Below, piece after piece: positions 45,919-58,607 of a stretch of DNA of 64,000 bases. Source of the stretch: Carya illinoinensis. Lineage: Eukaryota; Streptophyta; Magnoliopsida; Fagales; Juglandaceae. The stretch is taken from assembly GCF_018687715.1 (NCBI RefSeq), contig NC_056758.1, positions 16,829,501-16,893,500 on the forward strand, given 5' to 3'. The notes below the pieces were generated by a model. That model ran no database searches. It had not been told where the DNA came from and saw nothing but the letters and a program-made list of their open reading frames with translations. Numbering within the stretch: the stretch's first letter is position 1; every line of letters begins with the position of its first letter. The position numbers and the translations under genes are program-made.

Positions 45919-47080
45919 CCGTAGATAGGAAGATCTTCTCGCATAGTTTTCCTCGAGACATTCTCATATCTATTTATAAAAATGATAAGCATTTATCAAA
46001 GATGTGATAAGCAGATCTATTTTAAAAAGCTAATTTAAAAATATTGAGGATGTGAGAAGAACTTATTCATTAAAAAAGAGCTTTTCTACTTATCATCTCA
46101 GTTAATATCTAAATTCACATAATAAACTGGAATAAAGGAAAGAAGTATCTTGTGTCCACGATGGTGATTTGGGCGTCAATACGGTGCTCTTCGCATTCAT
46201 CCATAAAATAAATAGTATATAACTAAATAAAAATAAATAAAAAGATATAGAGATTTGCGTGATTTAACATAAAAGCTACGTCTAAGGGTTGTCTGGGGCA
46301 AAATCTACTTTGATTTGTGATTTTACAATCTCTCATGATCTCACATATCGCTCAACACAATGGATAAATTTAGTCTAGGTATAGAGAAGTTGTCGAAAGC
46401 TTGTGGAGAGTTAGTCCCTTATATAAAAGTTTATTTATTTGGAGTGATTGAATCCAACTTATTTTGTGAAACCTTTTCCTTTTAGAAATCTGAGCCAACT
46501 TTTTTTTAGTTTATCTTTTACATGTCTTATCTCTTGACTTTATCTCATTCCTTATTATTAGTGATAGGTTTTCAAAGGCCTGGACCCAATCAATTTAGTC
46601 TCTAACAAATGCTAGCAATTCTTAAGGTTGACTTGTTTATCAAGAAAATTTTGAGAATCTTTAAGTCGATAGAGGTAACCTATAAAAAACTGTAGAAAAA
46701 GCAATTCTAGAAACTGGTCCATAGTAGGCCACTGTTATGCAATGAAATGGAGATCTCCATAAGCAGTCCTCACTGTTATGCAATGAAATGGAAAATTTGT
46801 AAGGGCCTTTGAGGATGGGCTTCTCTTAAATTTGTTTGTAATAACATTTGCATGATAATTGTGTGTACTGATAATTGTATGTGACTGTTTATCGTTAGTA
46901 GAGTGCACATATTTCCTTACTTGACGATCGTTTTTGGTTTCCAGTGTCAGTGGATTTTGCCCTGTGCTACAATTTTCTATTGGGATGTAGATGTAAGAGC
47001 TTGTTTGTATTAACCCGCACTTAAGTGGTTAGGTTGTCCGTCGCCCCCTGGATCCATCCTAGGCAATTGTTGAGTCCGTC
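45919..47080. other. Intergenic, no gene recognised
   Basis: Contains a short repeated phrase CACTGTTATGCAATGAAATGG (about 46732 and 46770). No exons were recognised. Confidence 0.45.
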
Positions 47081-47262
47081 GACTCATTCATGAAAGAAAC
47101 TGATGCCATTGTAAATCTCAGAGGCTCGTTCCCAAAGATAACCCGCTAGCGGCAGCTGTAGCAAATGGAGACACTAGACTCGTACTTGGCGAGAAGATGC
47201 CTCGATTTCGTAACTCTGGCAATGCGACTTGTGAGTGTAGCGGGAGGATGCATATACCACAC
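47080..47262 (+). pseudogene. Possible coding fragment, unidentified
   Basis: Two frames look protein-like: VDSFMKETDAIVNLRGSFPK (about 47078-47140), then, in a shifted frame, VPKDNPLAAAVANGDTRLVL and GEKMPRFRNSGNATCECSGR (about 47129-47248). GC content and codon look differ from the AT-rich surroundings. No family is recognised. It may be a captured or decayed exon piece. Confidence 0.25.
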
Positions 47263-47317
47263 CATAAATTTTTTTTTTTTAAAAAAAAAAAAATTGGTTT
47301 TATTCTTCTCATACTAA

Positions 47318-47546
47318 GGCCCCATTTGGTTGTTAGATTCAACTAAGATTAACTCAGTTTAATTTATTTTTAAGCTAAGTCTAATATCTAAATATCCAAC
47401 TCTCAAATTATTAAATTCATCTCAATTCAAAACATTTTTACACGTGGGACTCATAACTTTTTTCAACTTAACACCTTTTTATACGTAAGACCCATAACCT
47501 TTTTCAACTTCATATAAATATCTATAAACTCATGTGTTTAAAGGAC
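47318..47546 (-). mobile_element. Tourist-like MITE copy (inverted)
   Basis: It starts GGCCCCATTTGGTTGTTAGA after TAA (47315-47317). It contains ACACGTGGGACTCATAAC and CATAACCTTTTTCAACTTC as in the copy at 27057. The right end is degenerate. Confidence 0.6.
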
Positions 47547-47802
47547 GAGCATTACTACTCATTATCCTCATACATCGCATATTACATTTTTTTTAATTTT
47601 TTAAAAATTATTTTTGGATTTATTCTTATTAAACTAATTGAATTCTTTTATTTATTATCTATATACCAAATATTTGGTAAATGAAAAAAATAAAAATAAA
47701 ATAAAAAAATGTGGCGTGTGGTCTGTGTGAACTTATGTTTAGAATTTTTCTTAATAGACATAAGAAAAAATTTATAAATAGATTAAAAATTTCTTTCAAT
47801 AA

Positions 47803-48130
47803 GGCTTGTTCAGGAAACTCATCTCATTTCAAAACTTTTCATAATTTTCTTCCCAAATATTACTTAAAGACAAATACTTTTTAATTTCAATTTTTAAATT
47901 ATTTCATCTAATCATTACAATTTTTATAAACTTACATAATAAACACAAAAAATAATACTAATTTTTCAAATTTTAAAATAAAAATTATATTTTAACAATA
48001 TTTTAACTTTATAATATTTTTATTCAACTTTTTATTTTCCCTTTATCCAAATTTAATAAAATATTGTAATTCAAACTATTTTAATAATATTTATAGAATT
48101 CTCATTTTATCTTATTTTCCAAACATCCAA
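47803..48130. mobile_element. AT-rich MITE-like element
   Basis: It begins GGCTTGTTCAGGAAACTCATC and ends TTTTCCAAACATCCAATTTG, with an interior like the elements at 12811 and 17662. The ends are only partly inverted. Confidence 0.4.
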
Positions 48131-48439
48131 TTTGAAGAAAACTCAATCCGTATAAATATGATCTCGTAACTTTAAATTAAAAGTTGTTATAAATCTTTTC
48201 AAATCAAATGTTCAAAAATTAGGATATTAAATTCTCACTTTTTAAAATCTCGAAATATAAAAGTTTTAAACAGAGGAAGGGATACGACATATTTTCAACT
48301 TTTTCTTTAAAGAAAAAATAGAAGAAAAAAGAGATGATAATACAAACATGATCTCCAAACTCACATTTTCTACCATTCATTATAAAAGCTATTTTGTGAC
48401 GATGCTCTTGCTTTTCTTCATTAATTAATTAGCATATTA

Positions 48440-48640
48440 ATTAGAAAAAATCTATTTATTATCTTCATTATTATCATCCTCTCATTATGTTATAATGTGT
48501 CATTAGATAATAAGTTTACAAATAAAATATAATAAATAGTCTCCAATTATCTAATGCCATATCATGAGATGATAAGAGAATGATGATAAGAAAATGATGA
48601 TAATTAAGATGACGAATAATATTATTACTCAATTAATTAT
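48440..48640. mobile_element. Fold-back MITE, copy 2
   Basis: The left part AAAATCTATTTATTATCTTC and the right part GATAATTAAGATGACGAATAA form an inverted pair. Internal order matches copy 1 at 45760 (TCTCATTATG, AAATATAATAAATAG, CATGAGATGATAAGAGAATG). Confidence 0.55.
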
Positions 48641-48669
48641 TCACAAATAATACATATGGATTTGTTTTA

Positions 48670-49042
48670 AGACTTGTTTGAATTCAGAGATGAAACTTTT
48701 ACTGAAATACACTTTCTTATCCAAACACTTATTTTAAAACCACTTCATAACCAAAATCATCTCATTTCATCTCACTCTTTCACAATTTTAAAACAATTTT
48801 ACTCTTTCACAATCTTACTCTTACTTCCTAATCTAATAACACAATTTTAAAAAACCATTTCATCTCATTTTAACTCAACAATCTTTCTCTTTCACAAACC
48901 ATCTCAACTTATCTCATATCACTTCTTAATTCAAATACAAAATTTTCAAAAACTATCTTATCCCATCTCAACTTAATAATCTTACTATTATTTATAAACT
49001 ATTTTAACTCATTTTATTTCATCTATGAATCCAAACGAGCCT
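48670..49042. mobile_element. TTA-flanked Tourist-like MITE
   Basis: The left end is AGACTTGTTTGAATTCAGAG; the right end, read on the other strand, is AGGCTCGTTTGGATTCATAG. TTA flanks both sides (48667-48669 and 49043-49045). The element is 373 bp, with an interior of TTCATCTCA and AACTCATTTTA repeats. Confidence 0.7.
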
Positions 49043-49489
49043 TTAATTACAATCCAATTAGCATATTAATTATTCCCAAATAATACATATGAATAAATGT
49101 TTAAGCATTTGTTTTAATTACAAACATGAAAGAGAAATCAAAATTCAATTACTGATTTGTTTATAACTTCAACTAAAATAAATAAATGGAAAACAACGAA
49201 AGAAAAAAGATTAAATAATAGTAAGATTATCTGAAATGAGCGGCTACAAAACCGCTACATGCTTTCTTATCTTTGTCCACATGGTACATCCAAATGCTGT
49301 GTACTTAGATTTCAAAGGTCAATATCTTATTACATCTTTGATGGGTCCTGCTTCATTACATCTTAGTAGTATATGTATGTGTATTTTTACTGAAGAAGTT
49401 GTTTTTAATTTAATTATATATTAGTTCTTTTATTTTAAATTATTATATTTTAAATTAATTTTAATTTATTTGATATTATGTTTAATTTA
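49043..49489. other. Intergenic, no gene recognised
   Basis: AT-rich sequence with no coding signal. Confidence 0.45.
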
Positions 49490-51395
49490 TTTTAGTCATT
49501 TTACGGTTTTTAAAATCGTTTTCGGCGGATCAGTTTTTAGATTCCGGATTGAGGATTTGACCTCATTACTTTTCTTTTCTCTTTTTCTTTTTCTTTTTCC
49601 CTTTTCCTTTTTATTTTTCTTCTTTTCTTTCCTTTATTTCTTTTTCTTTTTCTTTTCTTCCCCGGTTTCTCTCTCCCCGCGCGCTGCTCCTTCCCGTCGC
49701 TGCCTGTTTGTCAACCCAGTGCGCCGCCGTCCGGCCACTGTGTAGTACACCACCCCCACCAAAATCTTCCCCTCCCACCAGAGATCATCCCTACCAATTT
49801 TTAGGGTCATCCGACCAGCCGTTAGCCGCTACGCCATGCTGGAAGTTACGGCACCAGCCCTGTTTTTCCTCTCTATCGCCGGTTGCTTTCTCAGTCCAGA
49901 ACCGCCGCTCGCCAGCGGCCTGGCCTACACCACCCGCCCAGTTTTATTCCCCTCTCACCGGTGAACATCCCCACCAAGTTTCACCTCCATCCGAGCCACC
50001 GTTAGCCACCACGAGCTCCTCCAAGCCACACGGATTTTTGCCGATTTCGGTGCCGTCGTTCCACCTCCGGCCACCATCTCTTCACAGCTTCTTCCTCTAC
50101 CTCTTGCCGACCTAACCCACCCATTTCCGGCCTCGATCTGTTGCCGGAGCAGCTCCCACGAGCTCAACTCTGTTCAACCCCTTTTTAGCTTTCCACCGCC
50201 ACCCACGGCCAAAACTCGCTTCCTTTAGTTTCATAAACATCTCAAGGTCATTCCCTATCAATTTCGTGCCTTGGTTTGTCCCCGTTCAAAAGTGGATAAT
50301 TTATTACCCACGGCCACAGTGTAAATTACACTGTTACGTTACTTTTCCTCTGCCTTTTGCAACACCACGAGCTTCCAAAAATTACCATATAGTGCTGTAA
50401 ATATTTTTCAAACTCTACTTTTAGATTTAAATATATTTTACTCTTACAATAATTATTAGATTGGTTGTTAATTCCGGACTGAGTCCGAGAAGTTTGGGGG
50501 TCAGACGGATTGAGGACGGAGTCGTTGGGTTGATGTTGATATTTGTTTGAGATTTTTATGCCTCGATGTTTGTATTGTATAGTGCACGCATGTTTATGTT
50601 TAAAAAGGAAAAATCAGATTTTTCGTGTAGTAGCATGCATGTACATGTGTTTGAAAAATGAAAGCTGGGCTGGTAAACGAGAAATGATTTATGGTATATG
50701 TGAAAGGTTGGATTGACTAGTTTTAATCAGAGGCATGTGTAGGGATGGTGGTAAGCAGGGACGGTGGTAGAATCTCGCTTACGGTGCCCGCGTAGGGACG
50801 GTGGTGAGCAGGGATGGTGGTAGAATCCCGTCTGCGATTCCCGCCTACAGTGCTCTGTTGGTTTAGTTTTGGGCCATTATCGAGGATAATGGCGAGGTTA
50901 TGTTTTTGGGCCAAATGAGATTTTTGGTGTACATGGAAAAATATGGTTTTACGGGACATGTGCATTAGCTTTTCTTTCATGCATATTGTTTGGGTTTTAT
51001 ATGTTTTTATCTAGTGGTGTTTAGATTTTACTTACCTGCGGCACCATTTTTGGTACCGTAGATTTTGGTGCAGAGTTCGAGGAGGAGGAGGAGGCTGAGC
51101 TCGAGGATGCGGCTCCACCGGAGTTCTGAGTTGGAGTTATGCTTTATAGTCGGCTTTGAAACAATATTTGTGTTTTGTAATATTTTTATTATGTATGATT
51201 TGAACCGATTTGTATTAAACAATGAAAATTTTGGTACTTAATTTATGACTTTGCTATCCGCTGCGTGTTTCTCGTGCACATTTGTTGCTTATACATACAC
51301 TTGGCACTCGTCGATAGGGTGGTGACCCGCGATGTCACAATCTAGACGTCTCGTTTTTCCAGTATCCGTGCGTGGGGATTTGAGGGCGTCACAAA
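49490..51395 (+). mobile_element. LTR-like block with C-rich 5' half (Gypsy-type)
   Basis: A long pyrimidine tract (49560-49680) is followed by a C-rich part with an internal duplication (about 49748-49838 and 49927-50012; CCACC...CCAAGTTT...CCGTTAGCC). Next is a roughly 64-bp duplicated GGGACGGTGGTGAGCAGGGA-type repeat (50735-50850), then GAGGAGGAGGAGGCTGAGC, and an end near GGGCGTCACA. This organisation resembles the LTRs of plant Gypsy elements, and the AGTTCGAGGAGGAG part parallels the GATGATGCAGAGC part of the solo LTR at 34350. The left boundary and target duplication were not found. The 135-codon Pro/Ser-rich frame at 49708-50115 is not a gene. Confidence 0.5.
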
Positions 51396-52069
51396 TTGTA
51401 CATGTATCATGGCTTTTATACCCCATTTTTTGGTGAGGTCACTGTTCTTTCTGTGCTTGGGGTGTTCGTCCCCCTACCTTGCACTGCATGTTTAATGCAA
51501 TAGCTTCTATCAAGGACAAGATCTCCTATTAGGGCATTTAATGTGGCGTGATGAAGTTGTGCCTGTGTGGATGTTGTCCCATCTTTCTCGTACTAGTATG
51601 GGCCTTCTTCTCGCCATCCACTGGACCCTTAACATCTAGACTTTTACCCTTGATAAAACAGACCGAGCCCAACCTGACGAGAGACAAATATATCCTTCCA
51701 GTACTTACCCTGCAAATTCCTGTTATGCAGGTGTGTCAGGGACTTTTATTACCCATGGTCATTTTGTCCTCATCCTCATAAATCTCCTAGACATTTCACA
51801 TTCCTACATCTTGGGATCGGGCATGACAGTTCTGCACCCATGTTTTTTCACATCGCTTGGATAGCAAGAATCATAAGTGATGTTTATGTTCCATGTACAA
51901 CTATCAACTCCCCATTGGGAACAATGGACCCATCGCCTATCCCTTATTAAACCCCACTTCAGATTTTACTTTCTTCTTCTGCCTGTCTTTCTCAAAATAA
52001 ACCCTATTTTCCTTTTTCTTCTCCCTCCTTCTACATCCCATCTTCAGTGGCTCCAAGAAATGCTTCTCG
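51396..52069. other. Probable retrotransposon-related, non-coding
   Basis: Sits between the LTR-like block and the Transposase_28-like relic. Short frames (51548-51781, 51877-52119) are not recognised. The T- and C-rich composition changes sharply from that of the intergenic DNA. Confidence 0.35.
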
Positions 52070-55000
52070 CTTCTATTCATGGGGCTTGCATTCCCTTTGC
52101 CATGGTGGGTCTTCGATAAGGTCCAAATCTTCACCCCTAGTTTGGTGGACCTTAAGGTACTAAGGGACACATATGGGGTCTTAGATGTAGTTATCTTTGA
52201 GGTCCCTAGTTCCTATAGTGGGGCCTTCACTCAGAGGGGTGGGTTCTGCATACCAGCATTTTTTCACACGGGTTAAGACTCTCTTTTTGTTGCCAAGTTG
52301 CACCCCAACTCGTGGAAGATCCCAATGTTGTGTTGTATTATATGGTGCATGGTACTGAAACCCAGTAGTGAGGAATATCCAAATTTGATAGCTCGAGAGT
52401 TTGTATTTACTCACGAGGTCCGATCCTTGGAGGGCAACATCTACAGCTTTTGTTCAGGTCCAAATATCTAGTCACTCGATTTGGGGGCCGTTACTCCAAT
52501 GCCAAAGATTGATATCGAAAATTCTTCTTTATGTCTAGTGAAGGATGAGAATTTTTGAATAGTGAAGATGCCAAGCAAGAGTTTCTCATTTGAGCCATGT
52601 GGGGGATCATCCCCCTGACAAGGTGATTACCGTGTTCTTTTTGAGAGAGCAAGCTTGCATACAGATGGTTTATACCTGGGTCGAGCAACACCAATAGGAG
52701 GTTTGGACTGATGCCTCTTGACTAAGGAAAATATTGATAGGTTTTTGGTGATGTAGATGAAAGAATTTGGCTAGGACTAGATGACTAAGATGATACACTT
52801 CATCTTATGTTTTGGTTTTGTAATTTGGATAAATGTAAAACACTTTTACTTTATGTAAAGTTATTTTGATCTTATCTAGAAATTATTAGAAAGTGTTTTA
52901 GATAAGTCAAAAGTGTATAAGTCAAGTTCAAAGAGAAAGATCTTATCTAGAGAAGAGTTTGAATGTGAAACTGCCAATGCTGAAAAGATAAGTACCAGGC
53001 ACCAACAAGCTGTCAGTAGAATCTATCAGTAGAGTTTCATTGTGAATTGGAAAGTACATCTATAAATATATTTAAACTGTCCTACTAGTTAGGATCGGTA
53101 GAGATTCAATTCTAGTTATTTCCTAGAGCTTTTCTCAGTGCATATTTTGGTGGAAAAATTCTTTGGAGAATTTTCATATTGTTTCTCTCAAAGAGTGTGA
53201 TCGTTGATCCAAGATTGAGATAGCGTTATCATGATTTGGCCACTACAGTTCTAAGAGAAAAACCAACTTTTAAAGTTTATCAAAGGTTCTGATTGCTACT
53301 ATAGTAGAGATAAATGGGTCATTTATCTGGTCAAGTAAGAGTGTCAATTGATAAAGATGTTGTAATTGAAATTTGCCTGTAATTGATTTTCAAATAATAA
53401 AATTGAATTTTTTGGATTTTGCCGCCACATAGAGTTTTACATTTAAAGAGTTATTTAAAGGATTTCCTTTCGTTACCGATCTTTATGCTATGCAATTAAT
53501 TTATTTTATGCTATCGTTTTCTTATTATATAATTTCATGATTGACGACTAAATAATTTATTGAGTGAATTGGTAGATTGTTGTGTTAATATATAGGGATA
53601 CATAGGTAATTTCAGCTGATGTTGGATCGATTCCTTGAGCTTAATCACCGCTTTCTGAGGGACCATATTGTTTCTAGAGGCAAGAAGAGACCTTTCGACA
53701 CCTCATTGGAATGGGGAGAAAGAAGGCCTCATCCTGAGGGTGAGGAGGCTCGAAGATCAAAGGAAACTTGTGGCTGCTCAGAGCCTGATCAAGGGACTTC
53801 TTGCCCATTAGTTAGACGGTCATGACAAGTTTTGTCACTACCATTGCCAGTAGTCTGAGCACTTGGGGAGTTCTCCCAATTCAGATGTTTTGACACTATT
53901 ATGGAGTAAGCCAACACAGATTTGGCAAATGACATTGGATTTCATGCTTTCATTGCCAAATGCTCAACCTATCCACCATCTCTAGATCTTCCTTCTACCT
54001 TGCTTGGTGACCAAAGGTCGACAAAGATTCTTGACCAAGACCATGCAGATTTAGAGATGGCATTTTTCAAGGCCCTACAAAATTTGATTCCTGGCATTTC
54101 TAAGGGTCCAATTCCCACATAGTGTTTTGAGTAGGCTAGTAGCGCCCCTATTGCTTTAGGCAATATCCCCTAATCAATTGTGTCGACTTTCGAGAAGTCT
54201 TCACATCAAGTAGAGGATGCTTATTGGGATGGCATTGAGGGCCATGTACATACTCCGAGTTTGAGTACTTTCATGGTCATTGGTGGTGTGGTGCCTACTG
54301 TGGTCATTGATCACAAGGATTTTTGTAGTAATGACCCCATGGCCCTTAGCAAATACAAGGTTTCGATTCCTTTTTCGCCCTTTAGTGCGTCCGTTAGGCA
54401 AAAATCCTCCTTACCCATTGCTTTCGAGGAGTTATCTTCTCTGGTCCCTACACAAGGTAGGGAGGAGCAGAGGAACAAGTTGGGTCCTATCGACCCCGCA
54501 AGTGTTGGGCATTCATTGTGGCCAAGTAGGGAAACATCCAATGATCTTGGGCCTAAGGGTGCCTTCAGGCTACTATCTCCTCTCTATCCTTGACCACTTT
54601 CCCTCAGGTCACTTTGTGGCTCTGGGTCTACTCCTCGAGGCGAGGAGCATACTTCCTCATGGCACTTCGGCCCCTTAGACCTTGTCACTCCCTTAGTTCC
54701 AACAAAGCTAGGGCTGAGTTTGTATGTGGGATGACCACCTATCTCAAGGGTTTTCTTTTTCTAGTAAATTTTCTTACTATCTCTCATCAGGTTCTTCTAC
54801 TTTTTACTATTTCTAATTTGGCTTTGTTCGGTAGGAGGTTGATGATCGGGCAGCCTAGATAGTGGACAATCAAGCCGAGTTGGAGGAGGATGCCTGCGTG
54901 CTACAGATCTATGCCTAGTAGGCCTATTGCGAGATCGTCAAGCTCAGGGTCGAGAGAGACCAAGCGAAACGGGATTTGCTATGGTCAATAATTACAACCA

Positions 55001-55680
55001 ATCTCTGGAGGGAGACGTTGCCCACCTTTATGAAGAAGTGCTCGACCTTCAGAATGACATGGGCCAATCAAGGGAAGAAGTGTCCTAAAAGCGTTTTGAG
55101 GTTGAAGCTCTGACAAAAGAGCAGAATCTAGAGCAAATTTGAGCTTCCTGTCTAGAAAATGGCTAGAGAAACCTAGCAACATTGTCTCGTGACTATATCA
55201 CTTCCTTGTCAAAAGTTGAGGATGCTCGACTGGACATAGGCTTGGAGCTCGGCTACCTCAAGACTGGAAAAGAGGAGCTCAAAGCGTGGTATGCATAGCT
55301 CATGAGGATCAAGGCCATCGTGGATAACAAGTATTCCCTGGCTAAGAAACATATGAGGCCCCAGAAGAAGAGGTAAAGAAACTGGAGTCAAGCTTGCCTT
55401 CGCTAATGAGAAACTTGTTAGGTTCTCTCCTCAAATCATGGTAGACAAAAGGGTCCATAACCAAGCCTAGGATTATGGGTACACTCTGGGCCTAGAAAAA
55501 ATGTAGGAATTGGAATACTTGCTAGTGAACCCCCAAGCTGACTTGAGGACCCTGGACTTATGTATATTTAAACCTGATAAGGAGGTTCGCGAGTTCCTCG
55601 ACTCCTTGGCTAAGGACCTCATGCCTAATGCTTTCCTTTGCTTTACTACCCAAAATTTTCTGTTTTGAGCGATATTCATC
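52070..55680 (+). pseudogene. Relic of Transposase_28-like (putative gypsy-type) protein
   Basis: Readable pieces with stops between them: LVDLKVLRDTYGVLDVVIF, GAFTQRGGFCIPAFFHTG and KLHPNSWKIPMLCCIIW, then FVFTHEVRSLEGNIYSFCSG (about 52140-52470). These resemble the plant putative gypsy-type transposon domain (PF04195), in which QLxPNxWR is typical. Downstream pieces are FLELNHRFLRDHIVSR (53635), FFKALQNLIPGISKGPIPT (54065) and a Lys/Glu-rich coiled-coil-like part (LDIGLELGYLKTGKEELKAW, 55235), consistent with the C-terminal half of such proteins. An LTR-like insertion at 52752-53612 splits it. Many stops and frameshifts show it is dead. The family call is from memory of motif style, so moderate only. 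Confidence 0.6.
52752..53612 (+). mobile_element. Probable solo LTR (Copia-like) splitting the relic
   Basis: An 861-bp block starting TGTAGATGAAAG and ending GGTAATTTCA, with TG...CA ends. It is flanked by GGTGA (52747-52751) and GCTGA (53613-53617), a 5-bp duplication with one mismatch. The interior has promoter/terminator-like features (TATAAATATATTTAAAC near 53054; AATAAAATTGAA near 53396), as expected of an LTR. Coding relic is readable on both sides but not inside. Confidence 0.55.
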
Positions 55681-55850
55681 TTTTATGATTTAGACTTTGG
55701 GGTGTCTATAAAAATGTGCACTTCCTTTTTTTTTTTTTTCCCTTTCTTGTCCACTTGCCATGTGAGCCTCTTATTTTGTGTGCCTAGGGGTCATATGCTT
55801 TGACTTGAATGGAAGGGTCATTGACCGTCACCTAAGCACAAAAAATATTT
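55681..55850. other. Spacer between relic and tandem array
   Basis: A T run at 55727-55739. No gene. Confidence 0.5.
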
Positions 55851-55851
55851 A

Positions 55852-56466
55852 GGCTTGGGTAACCAGGTAGGAGATGGACTCGACTACGCTGGGTGGTGAG
55901 GGGAGATGAGATATTTAGGAGAGGTGTTCCCTCCTTTGTTGGCTGGTGCAAGTGTAAAGTATCGGCTTAGATAACCAAATAGGAGGTAGACTCGACTGCG
56001 CTAGGTGGTGAGGAAAGATAGGACACTAAAGAGAGGTTTTCCCTCCTCATTTTTTTTTGTACTGGGGTGAGTGCGAAACATCGGCTTAAATAACCAAGAG
56101 GGAGACAGACTCGATCGTACTTGGTGGTGAGGAGAGATGAGATAGTTAGGAAAGGTGTTCCCTTCTTTGTTTGCTAGTGCGAGCGCGGAGCATTGGTTTA
56201 AATAACCAAGTGGGAAATGGAATTGATCACGCTAGTGGTGAGGAGGGATGAGACACTTAAGAGACGTGTTTCCTCTTATGTTTTCCGATGCGAGCATGGA
56301 GTATCGACTTAGATAACCTGGGGGAGATGGACTCGATCACGCTGGGTGGTGAGAAGAGATTAGAGACTTATGAGAGGTGTTCATTCCTTTGTTTGATAGT
56401 GCGAGAGTGGAGCATTGGCTTAGATAACTAGGTGGGAGGTAGACTCGACCGCACTGGGTGGCAAAC
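55852..56466 (+). repeat. Tandem array, about 5.5 copies of a 112-bp unit
   Basis: Unit starts (GGCTTAGATAACCAA-like) are at 55852, 55964, 56083, 56195, 56306 and 56417, giving spacings of 112, 119, 112, 111 and 111. Each unit carries GGAGATGGACTCGA, a GGGTGGTGAGGAGAGATGAG-like core and GAGAGGTGTTCCCTCC. The units have diverged by many substitutions. The array directly follows the Transposase_28-like relic and is probably part of the same transposon's non-coding end. Confidence 0.9.
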
Positions 56467-58607
56467 ATTCGAGTATAAGAAATGAAACACATGGGAGTGT
56501 AATGAAATCTAAGCAATGTTATTGAGCTTGTGAGATGTTCTTACACGAGAGTCATTTAAACAAAATCTTTCTGGAGGGACTGCATTTCCTTCCCTTCTGC
56601 ATCCTTTAGGCAATTTGTCCTCGGAAGGTAGTCTCCTTTTACGCTGGTGCCATCTTCACACTTGGGGTACAAGTACTTTACCTCCCACGGTGTTTGCCTG
56701 GGTTACAAGCACTTTGCCTCCCATGGTACTTACTTGGAGTATGAGCACTCTACATTCCCTGGTGACTTGTCAAGATGGCAACTTTCATGCTTCTTGACAG
56801 TGCTTATAATACCCAAAAGATTAATCACCTATTTATAGTTGAAGTAGTATTTTCAAAATTAAAAACTCTCTTGTAGTTGCCAACCCACCCTTACTTTGAC
56901 ATTCTTAAATACTTCTCTTCTTGAAATTCCAATCAATGACAACAATCCAAGTTCATATAATGATAATGCAATTTTTAACACTCAAATTGTTTTGAGTGAA
57001 GTTCTATCTTCTTGGAATGTGTTTTTGCTAAAAAACGATTGATGTCTTGTATAATTTAATATATTTTATCACTTCTTAACTTTAAATTTTAGTATAATTT
57101 TATTTATTTTTGTTGATTTTAGACTTTGTTGTTGTTATTAAATTTTATTTCAGATTTGAAGAAAATGAAGATCCAAATTTTACTGGTGCTATTTAAGGGA
57201 TAAAGATCAGGTTGAATTTTTGAATAGTAGAAGAAATTGGAACCAATCAAATGGCAAACTTTTGAATTGCATGTTGAAAGATAGACGTGGGACAAGCACC
57301 AGTAGGTTTTGATCTTTGAGGAAGATAAGCTACATACAAGAAATAAGATAGTTTTAGTTTTTGACTTGGCATGCAATACGGACCATTATTTTTAATTGAT
57401 AAAATAAGCAATGTGGGGCCTTTGGTTTGACTTGGGAGAAAGATGCATGAGTGAAATGTGGAAGAGATTTTATTTTCATTCATTCCTTCCGTAAAAGAAG
57501 CAACCAAAATTAAAAACTCCTCCGTGTGTCTTGCATCTGGATGAGAAAGATGATTTTTTCTTTTTGAGAATGCTAGGTTCTATAGACATGTGAAAAGAAG
57601 TTTTATTTTTTTCTTCTTGGCTCTTGGACGCATAGGAGAGATAGAAAGGCAAATATTATTTTCCTTTCATTTGAAGACGCTGCAACTTGGATGATGACAC
57701 TGCAGACTATGATGAGTATTTTTTAGTGTTGATTTTCCTCCATTTTTCTCAGAAAAAATATGGTGAATATATTCGTTTGTGTTGAATTTAATTTTTATCA
57801 TAAACTAATTTTTTTTATTATCAGGAAACAATGTAATCTAGTTTCGAACTATGCTTGCTTGTCTATACTAATTTAAAGTAATTCTCTTCTATATTTGTCT
57901 AATTTATTCTGAACTTATTGCTTCTAATTGACTGACCATTAATTAGATGATTTTGATATTGTGATTTGCTATCAAAAGAGGGAATTAGAGGATAGATTTT
58001 GGATATTTCGGCATAGGTAAATATAGAGATTGAAAGACTTGTATAAACTTTTGTAGTATTAAAATCATTAGTATTAATGCTTTCTTACTTTATTAATTTG
58101 CATACTCTTATGTAAAATGATGAACAAGAATAATTTCTAATTTACTATCAAAAAAGACTTTTAGATGAATTAGAGGTTTGCTAACAAACTGAGAGAATTA
58201 AATTGAATTAATTAGATGAGTAAAACATAGTGAGGGATTAGGTAAAATTGATTTCCTATAAGTTTTTTCTTTCTCATTGATTTGATTTTCGAACAACATT
58301 TTTTTTTTCCTCTAAATATTTTCTTTGAATTGGTTTTATTTCAATTTGCAATTACAAACAATTCTAGTGACTTTTCTAAATAAAGTTGAGATTAATATAA
58401 TTTCGATACTTGTAAAAAGTAAGTTACCAATCCAAGAGGACGATACTCTTCTCATCACTTAACTATAAAATTATGATATTGTACACTTGCAGTTTTATAC
58501 CAATCACAAATATTGAAATTTTATCTCTATTTGCTTTTTTGCTTGATGTTGCCTGCTAAATAGAAGCTTCATTTGAATATACATATTCCTCTTTATTAGC
58601 CTTGTAA
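56467..58607. other. Intergenic, no gene recognised
   Basis: 56630-56780 has three weak repeats of CTTGGGGTACAAGTACTTTACCTCCCA-like words (unit near 37 bp), perhaps an extension of the transposon. The rest is AT-rich without coding signal. Confidence 0.45.

Noticed and set aside
49708..50115. 135-codon Pro/Ser-rich ORF
   Set aside because: It follows an internal duplication of C-rich LTR-like DNA and has no domain.
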